A stretch of 64,000 bases of DNA from Deltaproteobacteria bacterium (GTDB lineage Bacteria; Myxococcota_A; Polyangia; Polyangiales; Polyangiaceae): positions 18,831 through 82,830 of the forward strand of contig QJWJ01000115.1 of NCBI GenBank assembly GCA_003235365.1, written 5' to 3'. Numbering within the stretch: the stretch's first letter is position 1; every line of letters begins with the position of its first letter. The notes under the pieces are model-generated. The model searched no databases. It was not told the DNA's origin and worked only from the letters and a program-made list of their open reading frames with translations. This document shows positions 63,893 to 64,000 of the stretch, piece by piece. The translations under genes and the position numbers were made by a program.

Positions 63893-64000
63893 TCCGAGAC
63901 CACGCTCAGCCTCTCTCGAACGGACCCAGCGCGCATTCGAGGCCCTCCCGACGGCGCTCTGCACCCGTCACCGGCGGCGGAGTTCCGTGCCCACGTCAGG

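Noticed and set aside
63893..64000. Possible gene start at the right edge
   Set aside because: Only 108 bases follow the Nudix stop and no supported start is visible.

Overview
The window looks like chromosomal DNA of a high-GC, Gram-negative bacterium with many regulators, most likely a myxobacterium (Myxococcota/Polyangia). The signs are several very large envelope proteins, abundant lipoproteins, two Ser/Thr kinases of eukaryotic type (one with a long Pro/Lys-rich tail), an FG-GAP protein with a haem site, a squalene/phytoene-synthase family enzyme and probable sigma-54 promoters. No tRNA, rRNA, CRISPR array, insertion sequence or phage gene was seen. The placement is an inference from gene content; no marker gene was available.

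Layout. 0-10 kb holds dispersed housekeeping and hypothetical genes: a secreted protein, an FG-GAP/cytochrome lipoprotein, a HupE-like membrane protein, protoporphyrinogen oxidase (hemG), rpiB and an SNF2 helicase. 9.9-13.6 kb is a stress cluster of an orphan response regulator, three universal stress proteins and a CBS-domain protein, with two good sigma-54 promoter matches. 13.6-16.7 kb has a squalene/phytoene synthase and a LacI-type sensor that lacks its DNA-binding domain. 16.7-32.2 kb is a tightly coupled minus-strand operon that I read as an enlarged poly-gamma-glutamate synthesis and export system. It contains a tandem PgsC (CapC) fused to two apparently dead hydrolase domains, a large periplasmic protein, a lipoprotein metallohydrolase resembling PghP, a 1638-residue protein ending in a probable outer-membrane barrel, and a 1371-residue PgsB (CapB) with HEAT repeats. 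A CHASE2-type sensor is transcribed divergently from it. 34.8-42.7 kb carries a membrane sulfatase-fold enzyme, a DUF420 protein, a PilZ/pseudo-receiver protein, an adrenodoxin-reductase-type ferredoxin reductase and a Sel1 lipoprotein.

42.8-57 kb is a nitrate/nitrite island. It has nrtABCD on the minus strand and, divergently, a plus-strand operon of a NirB-like flavoprotein fused to a membrane haem-b-like domain, an 11-haem cytochrome c, a Tll0287-like haem protein and a single-domain globin. narK and a fused PP2C phosphatase/kinase follow. The siroheme part of NirB and the usual nitrate reductases are absent, so electrons may run from NAD(P)H across the membrane to the multihaem protein. 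A short motif, GAAACAC, recurs seven times in the two control regions of this island. 57-64 kb has a Ser/Thr kinase with repeated TLLR motifs, a lipoprotein, a tiny Cys/His protein, recQ and a Nudix hydrolase.

The two systems most worth following are the enlarged PGA machine and the trans-membrane NirB-like/multihaem nitrite module.
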